Translations under genes and position numbers: made by a program
Assembly (NCBI GenBank): GCA_900544195.1
Contig: UQUJ01000012.1
Location: forward strand, 1-54,945
DNA: 54,945 bases
Origin: an uncultured Alistipes sp.
Lineage (GTDB): Bacteria > Bacteroidota > Bacteroidia > Bacteroidales > UBA932
Direction: 5' to 3'
Shown: positions 17,775 to 26,827 of the stretch, one piece after another
How positions within the stretch are numbered: position 1 is the stretch's first letter
Layout: each line of letters begins with the position of its first letter
The notes under the pieces: generated by a model
Seen by the model: only the letters and a program-made list of their open reading frames with translations
What the model was told of the DNA's origin: nothing
Database searches by the model: none

Positions 17775-18604
17775 TTCTCCGGCTGTTCTTCTTGTTTTTC
17801 AATGGCTTCGATCTCCGCGGCTCTTGTATTTGAGACGATGGTGACATATTTCAGAGCCTTGTGGTTCTGAAACAGGTCAACCTTGATCTCGTTGGTGGCT
17901 CCGTTGATGATCTTGGATTCTCCCGCCACGCCGATGGGAATGTCAGGAGGGAAGATTGTGGAGTACCCGCTGGTATAGACCGTGTCGCCCGGGGCGAACT
18001 TGAACTGGAGCGGGATCTCCTTGAGGATAGCCCTGTCAGAGCCGGTACCGTCCCATGCAAGAGGTCCGACCGCCCCGGAATTCCCGATCCTCGCGCTGAT
18101 GAACAGCTCGGTGTTTAGGAACGAGATGGCGTAGGAATAGTGGCTGCTGACCGCATCGACTATCCCGATCACACCTTTGTCGGTGATTATGCCGGAATTG
18201 CGCGTGACCCCGTCCTCGCTGCCTTTGTCGATGATCAGGTAGTTGTGCTGGGTGTTTGTGCTGGACTTGATGATGGTGGCGGGGATGTAGTTGAATCCGT
18301 TGTCCGCCAGTACCGGTTTGGATGCCGGATCGGCCTCTCTGGCCGCCAGTTCGTAGCCCCGTACCAATTTCTGCAGCCGGTCATTTTCCAGAGCCAGCTC
18401 GTCATTCTGTCTTTTGAGGGAGAAGTAGTTGGATACGGACTGTGACGCGCCCCATGTCCTGGCCATGAATCCGTGTGAGATTCTGGCTATCCAAAGCCTT
18501 TGGATCTGGTTGTTGCGGGAGAGCATTAGAACAGAGGCTATCTCCAGAATGATGAAGACCGCGACTGTAAGAATGTTCCGGACGACAGATCTTTCCTTAG
18601 GCAT
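17771..18604 (-). CDS. mreC: Rod shape-determining protein MreC
   Basis: This 277-residue protein has an N-terminal anchor (about 8-27), a coiled-coil stretch (SLKRQNDELALENDRLQKLV) and a periplasmic double beta-barrel with the MreC-type segments YLIIDKGSEDGVTRNSGIIT and PPDIPIGVAGESK. MreC links the MreB filament to PBP2 in the periplasm. The start codon overlaps the last base of mreB. A lysine/glutamate-rich C-terminal tail ends the protein. Confidence 0.94.
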   Translation of the reverse strand: MPKERSVVRNILTVAVFIILEIASVLMLSRNNQIQRLWIARISHGFMARTWGASQSVSNYFSLKRQNDELALENDRLQKLVRGYELAAREADPASKPVLADNGFNYIPATIIKSSTNTQHNYLIIDKGSEDGVTRNSGIITDKGVIGIVDAVSSHYSYAISFLNTELFISARIGNSGAVGPLAWDGTGSDRAILKEIPLQFKFAPGDTVYTSGYSTIFPPDIPIGVAGESKIINGATNEIKVDLFQNHKALKYVTIVSNTRAAEIEAIEKQEEQPEK

Positions 18605-19626
18605 TATCTCATCAGGAATGAGTAGTTGGATGTCTTTTTAAGCGCTATGCAGGTACCTCTCGCCACGGCGCGGAGAGGATCCTCGGCGACATGGAACTGG
18701 ATGTTGACCTTCTCGGTGAACCTTTTCGCGAGGCCGCGCAGCAACGCACCGCCGCCGGAAAGGAATATTCCGTTCTCCACGATGTCTGAATACAGTTCCG
18801 GAGGAGTCAGTTCCAGAACATGAAGGATTGATGACTCCAGCTTCGCTATGGATTTGTCCAGGCAGTGGGCTATCTCCTGATAGGTGACAGACACCTCGAC
18901 AGGATGGGCTGTCATAAGGTTAGGACCTCTGACGATGTGTGGCTCCGGTTCTTCGTCAAGATCCGGAATCACGGCTCCCACGGCAATCTTGATCTCCTCG
19001 GCGGTAGTCTCGCCGATCTTGATGTTGTGCTGCTGGCGCATGTAGTACTGGATGTCGCTGTTGAACACATCTCCGGCGGTGTTGATGCTCTCCTGCACCA
19101 CGATGCCACCAAGGGAGATCACGGCGATCTCGGCGGTGCCTCCACCTATGTCAACCACCATGTTGCCTCTCGGCGCCTCGACGTCGAGACCGATACCAAG
19201 AGCCGCGGCCATAGGCTCGTAGATGAGATAGACATCCCTGCCTCCGGCGTGTTCGCAGGAGTCACGCACGGCACGGATCTCCACCTGCGTGCTTCCGGAC
19301 GGGATTCCCACCACAATCTTGAGGTTCGGTGTGAAAATGGACGTTCTCTTGTTGTTGACCTGCTTGATGAATCCCTTGATCATCATCTCGGCGGCGTTGA
19401 AGTCCGCGATCACGCCGTTCCTGAGAGGCCTGATTGTCTTGATTCCGGGATTTGTGTGCTCGTGCATGAGCTTGGCCTGCCTACCGATCGCGATGCATTT
19501 GCCCGTGTTGTTGTCTATCGCGACAATGCTCGGCGCGTCCAGCACAATCTCGTCATTCCTGAAAATGACGGTGTTGGCCGTTCCAAGATCCATTGCTATC
19601 TCTTGAGTCAGAAATGAAAATGCCAT
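18604..19626 (-). CDS. mreB: Actin-like cell-shape protein MreB
   Basis: This 340-residue bacterial actin forms membrane-associated filaments that steer the elongasome. The phosphate-1 loop DLGTANT (about 13-19), the GIPSGSTQVEIRAV segment and the phosphate-2 loop DIGGGTAEIAV are all present. It begins with the membrane-targeting MAFSFLTQEIAMDLG. It is the first gene of the five-gene mre/mrd cluster and is transcribed divergently from ispD across an 88-bp gap, where its promoter must lie. Confidence 0.97.
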   Translation of the reverse strand: MAFSFLTQEIAMDLGTANTVIFRNDEIVLDAPSIVAIDNNTGKCIAIGRQAKLMHEHTNPGIKTIRPLRNGVIADFNAAEMMIKGFIKQVNNKRTSIFTPNLKIVVGIPSGSTQVEIRAVRDSCEHAGGRDVYLIYEPMAAALGIGLDVEAPRGNMVVDIGGGTAEIAVISLGGIVVQESINTAGDVFNSDIQYYMRQQHNIKIGETTAEEIKIAVGAVIPDLDEEPEPHIVRGPNLMTAHPVEVSVTYQEIAHCLDKSIAKLESSILHVLELTPPELYSDIVENGIFLSGGGALLRGLAKRFTEKVNIQFHVAEDPLRAVARGTCIALKKTSNYSFLMR

Positions 19627-19673
19627 AACTGAATATATCCGATTCTTTAAAATTTAAAAAGTATACTATACAA

Positions 19674-19703
19674 CTTGTAAATATACAAAAAAAGTTATAT
19701 TTG
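19674..19703 (+). promoter_or_regulatory. ispD promoter
   Basis: CTTG (19674-19677) and TATATTTG (19696-19703) are spaced 18 bp apart, matching the Bacteroidota -33/-7 pattern. Transcription would begin only a few bases before the ATG at 19715, so the message is nearly leaderless. Confidence 0.5.
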
Positions 19704-19714
19704 TGAGGAATTAT

Positions 19715-20455
19715 ATGAGCAGAAAAAGAATATTAATCGTTATGGCCGCCGGAAGTGGCGTCAGGATGGGGGCTTCCGTACCGAAACAGTTTCTGGATTT
19801 GGGTGGGATCCCTGTCCTTCGAAGGACCATCGAAGCGTTCGTCTCGGCGGTTCCGGACATCAAGGTGGTCACCGTTCTTCCGGAGGATCATATTCCTTTC
19901 TGGAAGGAATATTGCCTGTCTTCGGGATTCAATTGTCCTCAGACATTGGTTTCCGGAGGCTTCACACGCTTCCATTCCGTAAGAAATGCGTTGAAGAAGG
20001 TCCCGGACGGAGCGATTGTCGCCATTCACGACGGAGTGCGGCCGCTTCTCTCGGCGGAATTGATAAGGAATATGTTCGCGCGGATGGATTCAGGTGGTGT
20101 CAGGGCTCTCATTCCGGTAATCCCTTCCGTGGACACCCTGAAGGTCATCGACCGGGTGAAGGATCAGGACGGGAACGAGGTTATGGTCTCCCCTGAGGGA
20201 GAGGTGGTGGACAGAAGCCGGATTTTCGGAGCCCAGACCCCGCAGATGTTTCTGTCAGAGGACATCAAGTCGGCATATTCACAAGCCTTTGACACCGCTT
20301 TCACTGACGATGCCTCTGTGGCGCGTAAAAATGGAATACCCCTCTCCTTCTGTGACGGAGAGAGGTATAACTTCAAACTGACATCTCCCGAGGATCTGTC
20401 CCTCGCGAGGCTGATTATTTCGTCTTCTTCGAGAACTCGGCAGGCTGGTAGGTAG
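19715..20455 (+). CDS. ispD: 2-C-methyl-D-erythritol 4-phosphate cytidylyltransferase
   Basis: This roughly 246-residue enzyme makes CDP-methylerythritol from MEP and CTP in the non-mevalonate isoprenoid pathway. The nucleotide-binding motif MAAGSGVRMG followed by PKQFLDLGG sits at the N-terminus, with HDGVRPLL and AQTPQMF further on, as in IspD. I prefer the ATG at 19715 over the GTG at 19703 because MSRKRILIVMAAGSG is the usual family start and 19703 is inside the -7 box. The 3' end overlaps the convergent Lrp-type gene by 41 bp, and the last ten residues (SSSRTRQAGR) are unlike the family end. Confidence 0.93.
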   Translation: MSRKRILIVMAAGSGVRMGASVPKQFLDLGGIPVLRRTIEAFVSAVPDIKVVTVLPEDHIPFWKEYCLSSGFNCPQTLVSGGFTRFHSVRNALKKVPDGAIVAIHDGVRPLLSAELIRNMFARMDSGGVRALIPVIPSVDTLKVIDRVKDQDGNEVMVSPEGEVVDRSRIFGAQTPQMFLSEDIKSAYSQAFDTAFTDDASVARKNGIPLSFCDGERYNFKLTSPEDLSLARLIISSSSRTRQAGR

Positions 20456-20927
20456 TCCGTTTGTAGTCCTTCACCCAGACCTGGCGCTCGATCGCCTGGT
20501 CAAGGGAGATCATTGTTTCCGTTGACTGGATGTAAGGGATGTTCTGGATCGTGTTGATCAGAATCTCCATAAGGTGATCGTTGTCAAAACAGTACGCCTT
20601 AAGGAGCAGGGCTGCCTTGCCTGTGACGAAATGGCATTCCACAATCTCGGCGATCTTCTTGAGGTTGGCCACGACTTCAGGATACTTGTCCGCTTCCGAG
20701 AGCGTCACGCTGATGAACGCACACACGTTAAGTCCCAGAGCCTGAGGTTTTACGAGCAGTCTGGATCCTGTGATGACTCCGTTGGTCTCCAACCTTTTCA
20801 CCCTTTGATGAATGGCGGCGCCGGAAACACCGCACTCACGGGCGATTTCCAGGAAAGGCATCCTGGCGTTGTTGACCAGAAAGGAAAGGATTTTCTGGTC
20901 AATCTGATCGATGTGATAAGTTGCCAT
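20415..20927 (-). CDS. Lrp/AsnC-family transcriptional regulator
   Basis: This 170-residue regulator has an N-terminal helix-turn-helix (IDQKILSFLVNNARMPFLEI and VSGAAIHQRVKRLE) and a C-terminal RAM effector domain (HFVTGKAALLLKAYCFDNDHL). Family members respond to amino acids and act as dimers or octamers. The ATG at 20927 (MATYHIDQIDQ) is the normal family start; an upstream start would add eight unrelated residues. The ligand and targets are unknown. It converges on ispD with overlapping 3' ends and starts 54 bp from the end of topA. Confidence 0.92.
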   Translation of the reverse strand: MATYHIDQIDQKILSFLVNNARMPFLEIARECGVSGAAIHQRVKRLETNGVITGSRLLVKPQALGLNVCAFISVTLSEADKYPEVVANLKKIAEIVECHFVTGKAALLLKAYCFDNDHLMEILINTIQNIPYIQSTETMISLDQAIERQVWVKDYKRTTYQPAEFSKKTK

Positions 20928-20981
20928 TGCTTTCGATTTATAACTAAACAACCGCTAAATTATATAAAAAATCTTAAAATA

Positions 20982-23297
20982 TCAAGATTTCTTAAAACGA
21001 CGGCGTACTTTTTCCGTTGGTTTTGAATTGTTAATGATCTCCAGGCAGGCGGTTTCGGTCAGAGTGGCCGCATCTGTTCCTTTCGGAATCCTGTAGTTGG
21101 AGCCGGCGTGCTTGATGTAAGGACCATAGCGGCCGTTGATGATCTGGATGTCGTTGTCGGGATATTCAGTCATCACTGAACTGGCCGCGCTTTTGTTCAG
21201 GCCTTCGTCGATGATCGTAGAGCACTCCTCCAGTGTGACCTTGAGAGGGTCTTTCCCTCTCGGAAGCGAGAAATTCTTGTCTCCGTACTTGAGGAATGGT
21301 CCGAAACGGCCTTTCAGGGCGATGACATCAACTCCGTTGTACTGTCCCACGGTGCGTGGCAGCTGGAACATTTTGAGTGCCTCGTCAAGGGTTATGTTCT
21401 CGATGAGCTGATCCCTGCCGAGGGACGCGTACTGGGCTTTCTCGCCCTCTCCCTTCTGGATGTAAGGGCCGAATTTGCCGAACTTGGCGATGATCTTGTT
21501 GCCTTCCTCGTCAGTTCCGAGATCCTTGGACACATGGCTGTAGTTGCCGTCATGCAGCACCTCGTCCACCTTCTTGTGGAAAGGAGAGTAGAACTCACCG
21601 ATCACCTCGTTCCAGACCAGATTGCCGCTGGCGATCTGGTCGAACTCCTTCTCGACGTTGGCCGTGAAGTCATAGTCCATGATGTCGGTGAAGTACTTCT
21701 CAAGGTAGTCAGTCACGATCATTCCTATCTCCTGTGGCAGCAGCTTGCCCCTCTCGGCGCCAACTGTCTCGGTTCTGGAGGTTTCGGAAATTCCGCCGTT
21801 CTTCAGCTCCAGTTCATTGACAGCGACTTTCCTGCCTTCCTTGTCACCCTTGACGATGTAGCCGCGCCCCGTGGTAAGGGTCGCGATGGTCGGGGCATAT
21901 GTTGAAGGACGCCCGATACCAAGCTCCTCAAGCTTCTTGACCAGAGTGGCTTCCGAATATCTCGGCGGAGCGGCGGTGAACTTGCATTCCGCTTTTATCC
22001 CCTTCTCCTCCATCGGAGTTCCGACCTGAAGGTCAGGGAGCATCACCTCCTCTTCCTCCGGGTCCTGATTGTCCGTGCCTTCGATGTACAGTTTCAAGAA
22101 TCCGTCGAACAGAACCTGTGTCGCCTGGGCGTTGAACCTCTCGGACCTCTTGTCCGAAGAGACCCTGAGGGTCGTGTTGAGGACTTTCGCGTCGGCCATC
22201 TGGGATGCGACGGTTCTTTTCCAGATCAGATTGTAAAGTTTCTGCTCCTGGGCTGTCCCCTCGATCTCCGTGTTCTCTATGAAAGTAGGGCGGATCGCCT
22301 CGTGAGCCTCCTGCGCACCCTTACTGTGGGTCTTGAACTGGCGTGGTTTTGAATATTCAGGGCCGAAGTTCTCCGTTATGAACTTCTTCGCCGTGCCGAG
22401 GGCCAGGGCGGACAGGTTTGTGGAGTCCGTTCTCATGTAGGTGATGAGACCCCGCTCGTAGAGACTTTGGGCCACCCTCATGGTCATGCTCACCGGGAAA
22501 TGAAGTTTCCTCGCGGCCTCCTGCTGAAGAGTGGAGGTCGTGAACGGGGCCGTAGGATAGCGGTTGGCCTCTTTTTTCTCGACGTCGGAAACCGTGAATG
22601 TGGATCCTATGCAGTCCTGAAGGAACGCGCGCACCTCCTCAAGCGTCTTGAACCTTGTGTCAAGGACAGCCTTGACCTTCACTGAGGCCGGCAGACCTGC
22701 AGGGTGGAAGAATGCCTCGACCTTGTAATATGCCTCGTTCTCGAATCCCATGATCTCCTTTTCCCTTTCTACCACAAGCCTCAGGGCCACAGACTGCACG
22801 CGTCCGGCCGAAAGCTTCGGCTGGATCTTTCTCCACAGGATAGGGGAAAGCTCAAATCCCACAAGCCTGTCCAGAACCCTGCGCGCCTGCTGGGCGTTGA
22901 CAAGGTTCATGTCTATGGAGCGCGGATTCTGCACCGCGTTCACTATCGCGTCCCTTGTTATCTCGTGAAATACGATTCTCCTTGTCTGCGCCTCCTTCAG
23001 TCCGAGAGTCTCGTAGAGATGCCAGGAGATGGCCTCTCCCTCCCGGTCCTCATCGGACGCAAGCCACACTGTGGAAGCGCTTTCCGCCGCCTTTTTCAGC
23101 TCCGCGACCACCTTCTTCTTGTCGGAAGGTATCACATATTCCGGAGTGAAGCCTTTCTCCACATCCACGCTCAGCTTCTTGTCTTGAAGATCCCTGATGT
23201 GACCGAAGCTGGATTTCACCACGTAACCGTTGCCCAGGAATTTCTGTATGGTCTTGGCCTTGGCCGGAGACTCGACGATAACTAGATTGTCTGCCAT
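20982..23297 (-). CDS. topA: DNA topoisomerase I
   Basis: This 771-residue type IA topoisomerase relaxes negative supercoils. The TOPRIM domain starts at the N-terminus (NLVIVESPAKAKTI) with acidic residues in WLASDEDREGEAISWH (79-93). The catalytic tyrosine is Y287 in GLITYMRTDSTNLS. The C-terminal part has three TopA repeat units marked by GKFGPYI, GRFGPFL and GRYGPYI. No four-cysteine zinc fingers are present, which is normal for Bacteroidota. The tail is basic (KVRRRFKKS). It is divergent from the class A PBP gene with a 106-bp gap. Confidence 0.97.
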   Translation of the reverse strand: MADNLVIVESPAKAKTIQKFLGNGYVVKSSFGHIRDLQDKKLSVDVEKGFTPEYVIPSDKKKVVAELKKAAESASTVWLASDEDREGEAISWHLYETLGLKEAQTRRIVFHEITRDAIVNAVQNPRSIDMNLVNAQQARRVLDRLVGFELSPILWRKIQPKLSAGRVQSVALRLVVEREKEIMGFENEAYYKVEAFFHPAGLPASVKVKAVLDTRFKTLEEVRAFLQDCIGSTFTVSDVEKKEANRYPTAPFTTSTLQQEAARKLHFPVSMTMRVAQSLYERGLITYMRTDSTNLSALALGTAKKFITENFGPEYSKPRQFKTHSKGAQEAHEAIRPTFIENTEIEGTAQEQKLYNLIWKRTVASQMADAKVLNTTLRVSSDKRSERFNAQATQVLFDGFLKLYIEGTDNQDPEEEEVMLPDLQVGTPMEEKGIKAECKFTAAPPRYSEATLVKKLEELGIGRPSTYAPTIATLTTGRGYIVKGDKEGRKVAVNELELKNGGISETSRTETVGAERGKLLPQEIGMIVTDYLEKYFTDIMDYDFTANVEKEFDQIASGNLVWNEVIGEFYSPFHKKVDEVLHDGNYSHVSKDLGTDEEGNKIIAKFGKFGPYIQKGEGEKAQYASLGRDQLIENITLDEALKMFQLPRTVGQYNGVDVIALKGRFGPFLKYGDKNFSLPRGKDPLKVTLEECSTIIDEGLNKSAASSVMTEYPDNDIQIINGRYGPYIKHAGSNYRIPKGTDAATLTETACLEIINNSKPTEKVRRRFKKS

Positions 23298-23387
23298 ATT
23301 GTACTATTTTACAAGCATTTCATAGATAGTTTGCCATTTCAATCTGCAAAGTAAGCCACAAACTGGGCAATTTTCCAAATTTTGTTA

Positions 23388-23395
23388 TAAATTTG
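23388..23395 (+). promoter_or_regulatory. -7 box directly before the class A PBP gene
   Basis: TAAATTTG ends 8 bp before the ATG at 23404. If used, the transcript is leaderless or nearly so. Confidence 0.45.
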
Positions 23396-23403
23396 TCCTT
23401 ATT

Positions 23404-25758
23404 ATGACCGAATCGACTCGAAAGAAAATTACAAAGTGGTTCTGGATTCTGATAACGTTTCCGGTGCTGCTTCTCATCGTTATGATATTCCTTGTCTGGG
23501 CCTTCGCTGACATCCCGTCCTTCAAGGATCTGGAGAATCCGGACAATAAACTGGCCACGCAGGTCATCGCCGAGGATGGCGAGATACTGACCACATTCCA
23601 CATAGAGAACAGAACCTATGTCTCCTACGACGAGATCTCTCCGAATCTTGTCCATGCGGCCGTGGCCACGGAGGATGTGCGTTTCTACAAGCATTCCGGA
23701 ATTGACTTCAAGGGACTTGGCCGCGTGCTTGTCAAGACGATCGTGCTGCGCAACTCCAGCCAGGGGGGAGGAAGCACGATCACCCAGCAACTTGCCAAAA
23801 CCCTCTATCCGAGGGCTGACGTGGGACGCAGGATTCCGGGAATATACCACGCAAAGATGGTGTGGGTCAAGCTTAAGGAATGGATCACGGCCGTCAAGCT
23901 GGAAAGGGACTACACCAAGGACGAGATCATGACGATGTACCTCAATTCCATATTCTTCGGCAGTGGGGCATACGGCGTGCGCGCGGCTTCGGAGACATTC
24001 TTCGGGAAGCTGCCGTCAGAGCTTACGGTCGAGGAGAGCGCCATGCTTGTGGGCATGGTCAACAAGCCTACGAGGTACAATCCGGCCATCAATCCGGACA
24101 AGGCCCTGACCAGAAGGAACTTCGTCATCGGTCAGATGGAGAAGGCCGGCTATCTGGACAAGGCCCAGAGGGATTCCATACGTCTGATACCAATCGAGCT
24201 CAACTACGAGGTTCAGGATCACAACGCCGGTCTGGCCCCTTATTTCAGGGACATGGTACGTCGTGTCATGAACGCCAGAAAGCCGCGCAAGTCAGACTAT
24301 TACACTGTCGAGGACTATTCGGCGGACTCTCTTGCCTGGACATCCGACGACCTGTACGGCTGGCTTGAGAAGAACAAGAAGGCCGACGGCTCGAAGTACG
24401 ATCTTGACAGGGATGGACTCAGGATCTACACGACCATCAACTACAAGATGCAGAAATATGCCGAGGAGGCTGTGGCCGAGAGAATCCGGGATCTTCAGGC
24501 GGATTTCCGGCGGGATCTGCGGAGCAAGACCAACAAGCCATTCTCGAACGACATCGACACCGAGACCAGGGACAGGGTCATGCGACAAGCAAGGCGGTGG
24601 AGTGACCGTTATCGTGTCCTTAAGAAAGAAGGCAAGACCGAGGCGCAGATCCTCAAGACATTCTCGCAGCCTGTCAAGATGCGTGTGTTCGCCTATAATA
24701 AGAAAGGTTACGCCGACACGACCATGACTCCGGACGATTCGATCCGTTACTACAAGTCGATTCTCCGCACGGCCTTTGTGGCCATGGAGCCGGGGACGGG
24801 ACATGTCAAGGCTTATGTCGGAGGTCCTAACTACCGTTATTTCAAGTATGACAATGTCCGTCAGGGCAAACGTCAGGTCGGCTCGACAATCAAGCCGTTC
24901 CTCTACACGCTGGCGATGCAGGAGGGTATGACTCCGTGCGACAAGGTCGTGAACCTTCCGCAGACGTTCGTCCTTCCTGACGGCAACACCTGGACCCCTC
25001 GAAGCACCGACAAGGAGCAGTGGATCGGTAAGACCGTCACACTGAAATGGGGTCTCACGAACAGCTCGAACAACATCTCAGCTTACCTGATGAAGCAGTT
25101 CGGCCCGGAGGCGATGGCGGACATGATGCGCAGGATGGGCATTCAGAGCCATATTGACGAGGTGCCGGCGCTTTGCGTCGGACCGGCGGATCTTTCGCTA
25201 TGGGAGATGGTGGCCGCCTACAACACGTTCCCGTCAAGGGGAGTCTATATCGAACCGCTCTTTGTGACAAGAATTGAGGACAACCAAGGCAACGTCATCA
25301 GCGAGTTCACGAACCGCAAGCGTGAGGCGATAGGGGAGAACACGGCCTACCTGATGGTGAACCTCATGGAAGGTGTGGTTCAGGGTGGTACCGCAAGCAG
25401 ACTCCGCTACCGCTACAAGCTTATGGGCGAGATCGCCGGAAAGACCGGAACCACCAACGACAACGCCGACGGATGGTTCATAGGCTACACTCCGACTTTG
25501 GTGGCGGGAATATGGACGGGCGCGGAAGACAGGCAGGTGCACTTCCAGTCGATCACCTATGGACAGGGCGCGCACATGTCCCTCCCGACTTGGGGAATAT
25601 TCATGCGCAAGGTCATCGCCGACGGCACTTTGGGTGTCTCGGAGAACGATAGGTTCATAGCTCCGGCCGGAGTGACATTGAACCTTGGCTGTACCGGAGG
25701 AGACGAGGACGCCGCCACCGATGTGCAGCAGAAGACGGAAGATTATTATTTTGAGTAA
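23404..25758 (+). CDS. mrcA: Class A penicillin-binding protein (PBP1A-like)
   Basis: This 784-residue bifunctional enzyme polymerises and cross-links peptidoglycan. A membrane anchor (about 12-34) precedes the GT51 glycosyltransferase domain with catalytic Glu90 in ATEDVRFYKHSGID and the QGGGSTITQQLAK motif (120-132). The transpeptidase domain has STIK (Ser494, Lys497), SSN (554-556) and KTGT (680-683). The length and motif order match Bacteroidota PBP1A. ddl follows by 20 bp and prmC 32 bp later, so the three are probably co-transcribed, two of them in peptidoglycan synthesis. Confidence 0.96.
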   Translation: MTESTRKKITKWFWILITFPVLLLIVMIFLVWAFADIPSFKDLENPDNKLATQVIAEDGEILTTFHIENRTYVSYDEISPNLVHAAVATEDVRFYKHSGIDFKGLGRVLVKTIVLRNSSQGGGSTITQQLAKTLYPRADVGRRIPGIYHAKMVWVKLKEWITAVKLERDYTKDEIMTMYLNSIFFGSGAYGVRAASETFFGKLPSELTVEESAMLVGMVNKPTRYNPAINPDKALTRRNFVIGQMEKAGYLDKAQRDSIRLIPIELNYEVQDHNAGLAPYFRDMVRRVMNARKPRKSDYYTVEDYSADSLAWTSDDLYGWLEKNKKADGSKYDLDRDGLRIYTTINYKMQKYAEEAVAERIRDLQADFRRDLRSKTNKPFSNDIDTETRDRVMRQARRWSDRYRVLKKEGKTEAQILKTFSQPVKMRVFAYNKKGYADTTMTPDDSIRYYKSILRTAFVAMEPGTGHVKAYVGGPNYRYFKYDNVRQGKRQVGSTIKPFLYTLAMQEGMTPCDKVVNLPQTFVLPDGNTWTPRSTDKEQWIGKTVTLKWGLTNSSNNISAYLMKQFGPEAMADMMRRMGIQSHIDEVPALCVGPADLSLWEMVAAYNTFPSRGVYIEPLFVTRIEDNQGNVISEFTNRKREAIGENTAYLMVNLMEGVVQGGTASRLRYRYKLMGEIAGKTGTTNDNADGWFIGYTPTLVAGIWTGAEDRQVHFQSITYGQGAHMSLPTWGIFMRKVIADGTLGVSENDRFIAPAGVTLNLGCTGGDEDAATDVQQKTEDYYFE

Positions 25759-25778
25759 TAAAGGAATAATATACTGAT

Positions 25779-26795
25779 ATGGGCAAGTACCAGAGGATTG
25801 CAGTGATTTATGGAAGCGACTCTTCGGAATGGGAGGTCGCATGCCGCAGCGGGGAGTTTGTCGCTTCCCGCATCGACGGGACGAAGTACGATGTCTATGA
25901 GATTTTCGCGCGTTTCGGCAAATGGTCGCTGGTGGCCATGAAGAAACGGGATGCCATGAGGATCCCTTTCGCCGAGGGCGCCAGACCTGAGATTGACAAG
26001 ACAGACTTTTCCGTCAAGGTGTACGGAGAGAAGATCAATTTTGACTATGCCTACATAGTTCAGCACGGAACTCCGGGCGAGAACGGTCTGCTTCAGGGGT
26101 ATCTTGAGATGCTTGGGATTCCGTTCAGCAGCTGCAGCGCGTTTGTCTCCGCCGTCGCCTTTGACAAGTTCGCATGCAAGAGTTACCTGCGTGATGTCGA
26201 TTTCGTGAAATGTGCTCCTGATGTCTTTGTCCGCAACGGAATGGACATTGATGCGGTCTGCCGCAAAGTGGTGGAGAAGCTGACATTTCCCGTGTTCGTG
26301 AAGCCTACAGACGGAGGCTCAAGCTTTGGAATCACCAAGGTACGCAGGGCGGAAGACTTGCCGGAGGCCATTCAGTTCGCTTTCTCCGAAGGACCTTCGG
26401 TCATTATTGAGCAGGGGATTACCGGTCAGGAGTTCACCTGCGCGGCTTACTCGGATCCGGAGGGCGTGAAATCCCTGCCGGTTATCCAGGTCATCACAGA
26501 GAACGACTATTTCGACTATGACGCCAAGTACAACGGCCACAGTCAGGAGATCTGTCCTGCGCCGATCGATGACAGCATGAGCGGGCATATTCAGGAAGTG
26601 AGCAAAAGAATATATTCCCAGCTCGGATGCGCCGGTGTGGTGAGGATGGACTACATTCTTGCCGAGGACGGCCTTTACTTCTTGGAAGTCAATACTATCC
26701 CTGGAATGACAAGTGCCTCTCTCGTGCCTAAGATGATCCGCACGGCCGGACTTGACATCACTGATTTCCTGACGGGAATCATTGAGAATTCCTAA
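25779..26795 (+). CDS. ddl: D-alanine--D-alanine ligase
   Basis: This 338-residue ATP-grasp enzyme joins two D-alanines for the peptidoglycan pentapeptide. Visible features are the N-terminal RIAVIYGSDSSEWEVA, the substrate loop VQHGTPGENGLLQGYLEMLG, the ATP-grasp FPVFVKPTDGGSSFGITKV and the metal-binding end FLEVNTIPGMTSASLVPKM. The context (class A PBP upstream) agrees with the role. The start at 25779 lies 20 bp after the PBP stop. Confidence 0.95.
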   Translation: MGKYQRIAVIYGSDSSEWEVACRSGEFVASRIDGTKYDVYEIFARFGKWSLVAMKKRDAMRIPFAEGARPEIDKTDFSVKVYGEKINFDYAYIVQHGTPGENGLLQGYLEMLGIPFSSCSAFVSAVAFDKFACKSYLRDVDFVKCAPDVFVRNGMDIDAVCRKVVEKLTFPVFVKPTDGGSSFGITKVRRAEDLPEAIQFAFSEGPSVIIEQGITGQEFTCAAYSDPEGVKSLPVIQVITENDYFDYDAKYNGHSQEICPAPIDDSMSGHIQEVSKRIYSQLGCAGVVRMDYILAEDGLYFLEVNTIPGMTSASLVPKMIRTAGLDITDFLTGIIENS

Positions 26796-26827
26796 TGTTC
26801 AATTCTAACTCTTAAATTTTCAAGCTT

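Noticed and set aside
18865..19617. Plus-strand open frame of 250 codons
   Set aside because: It is the complement of mreB, an intact conserved gene.
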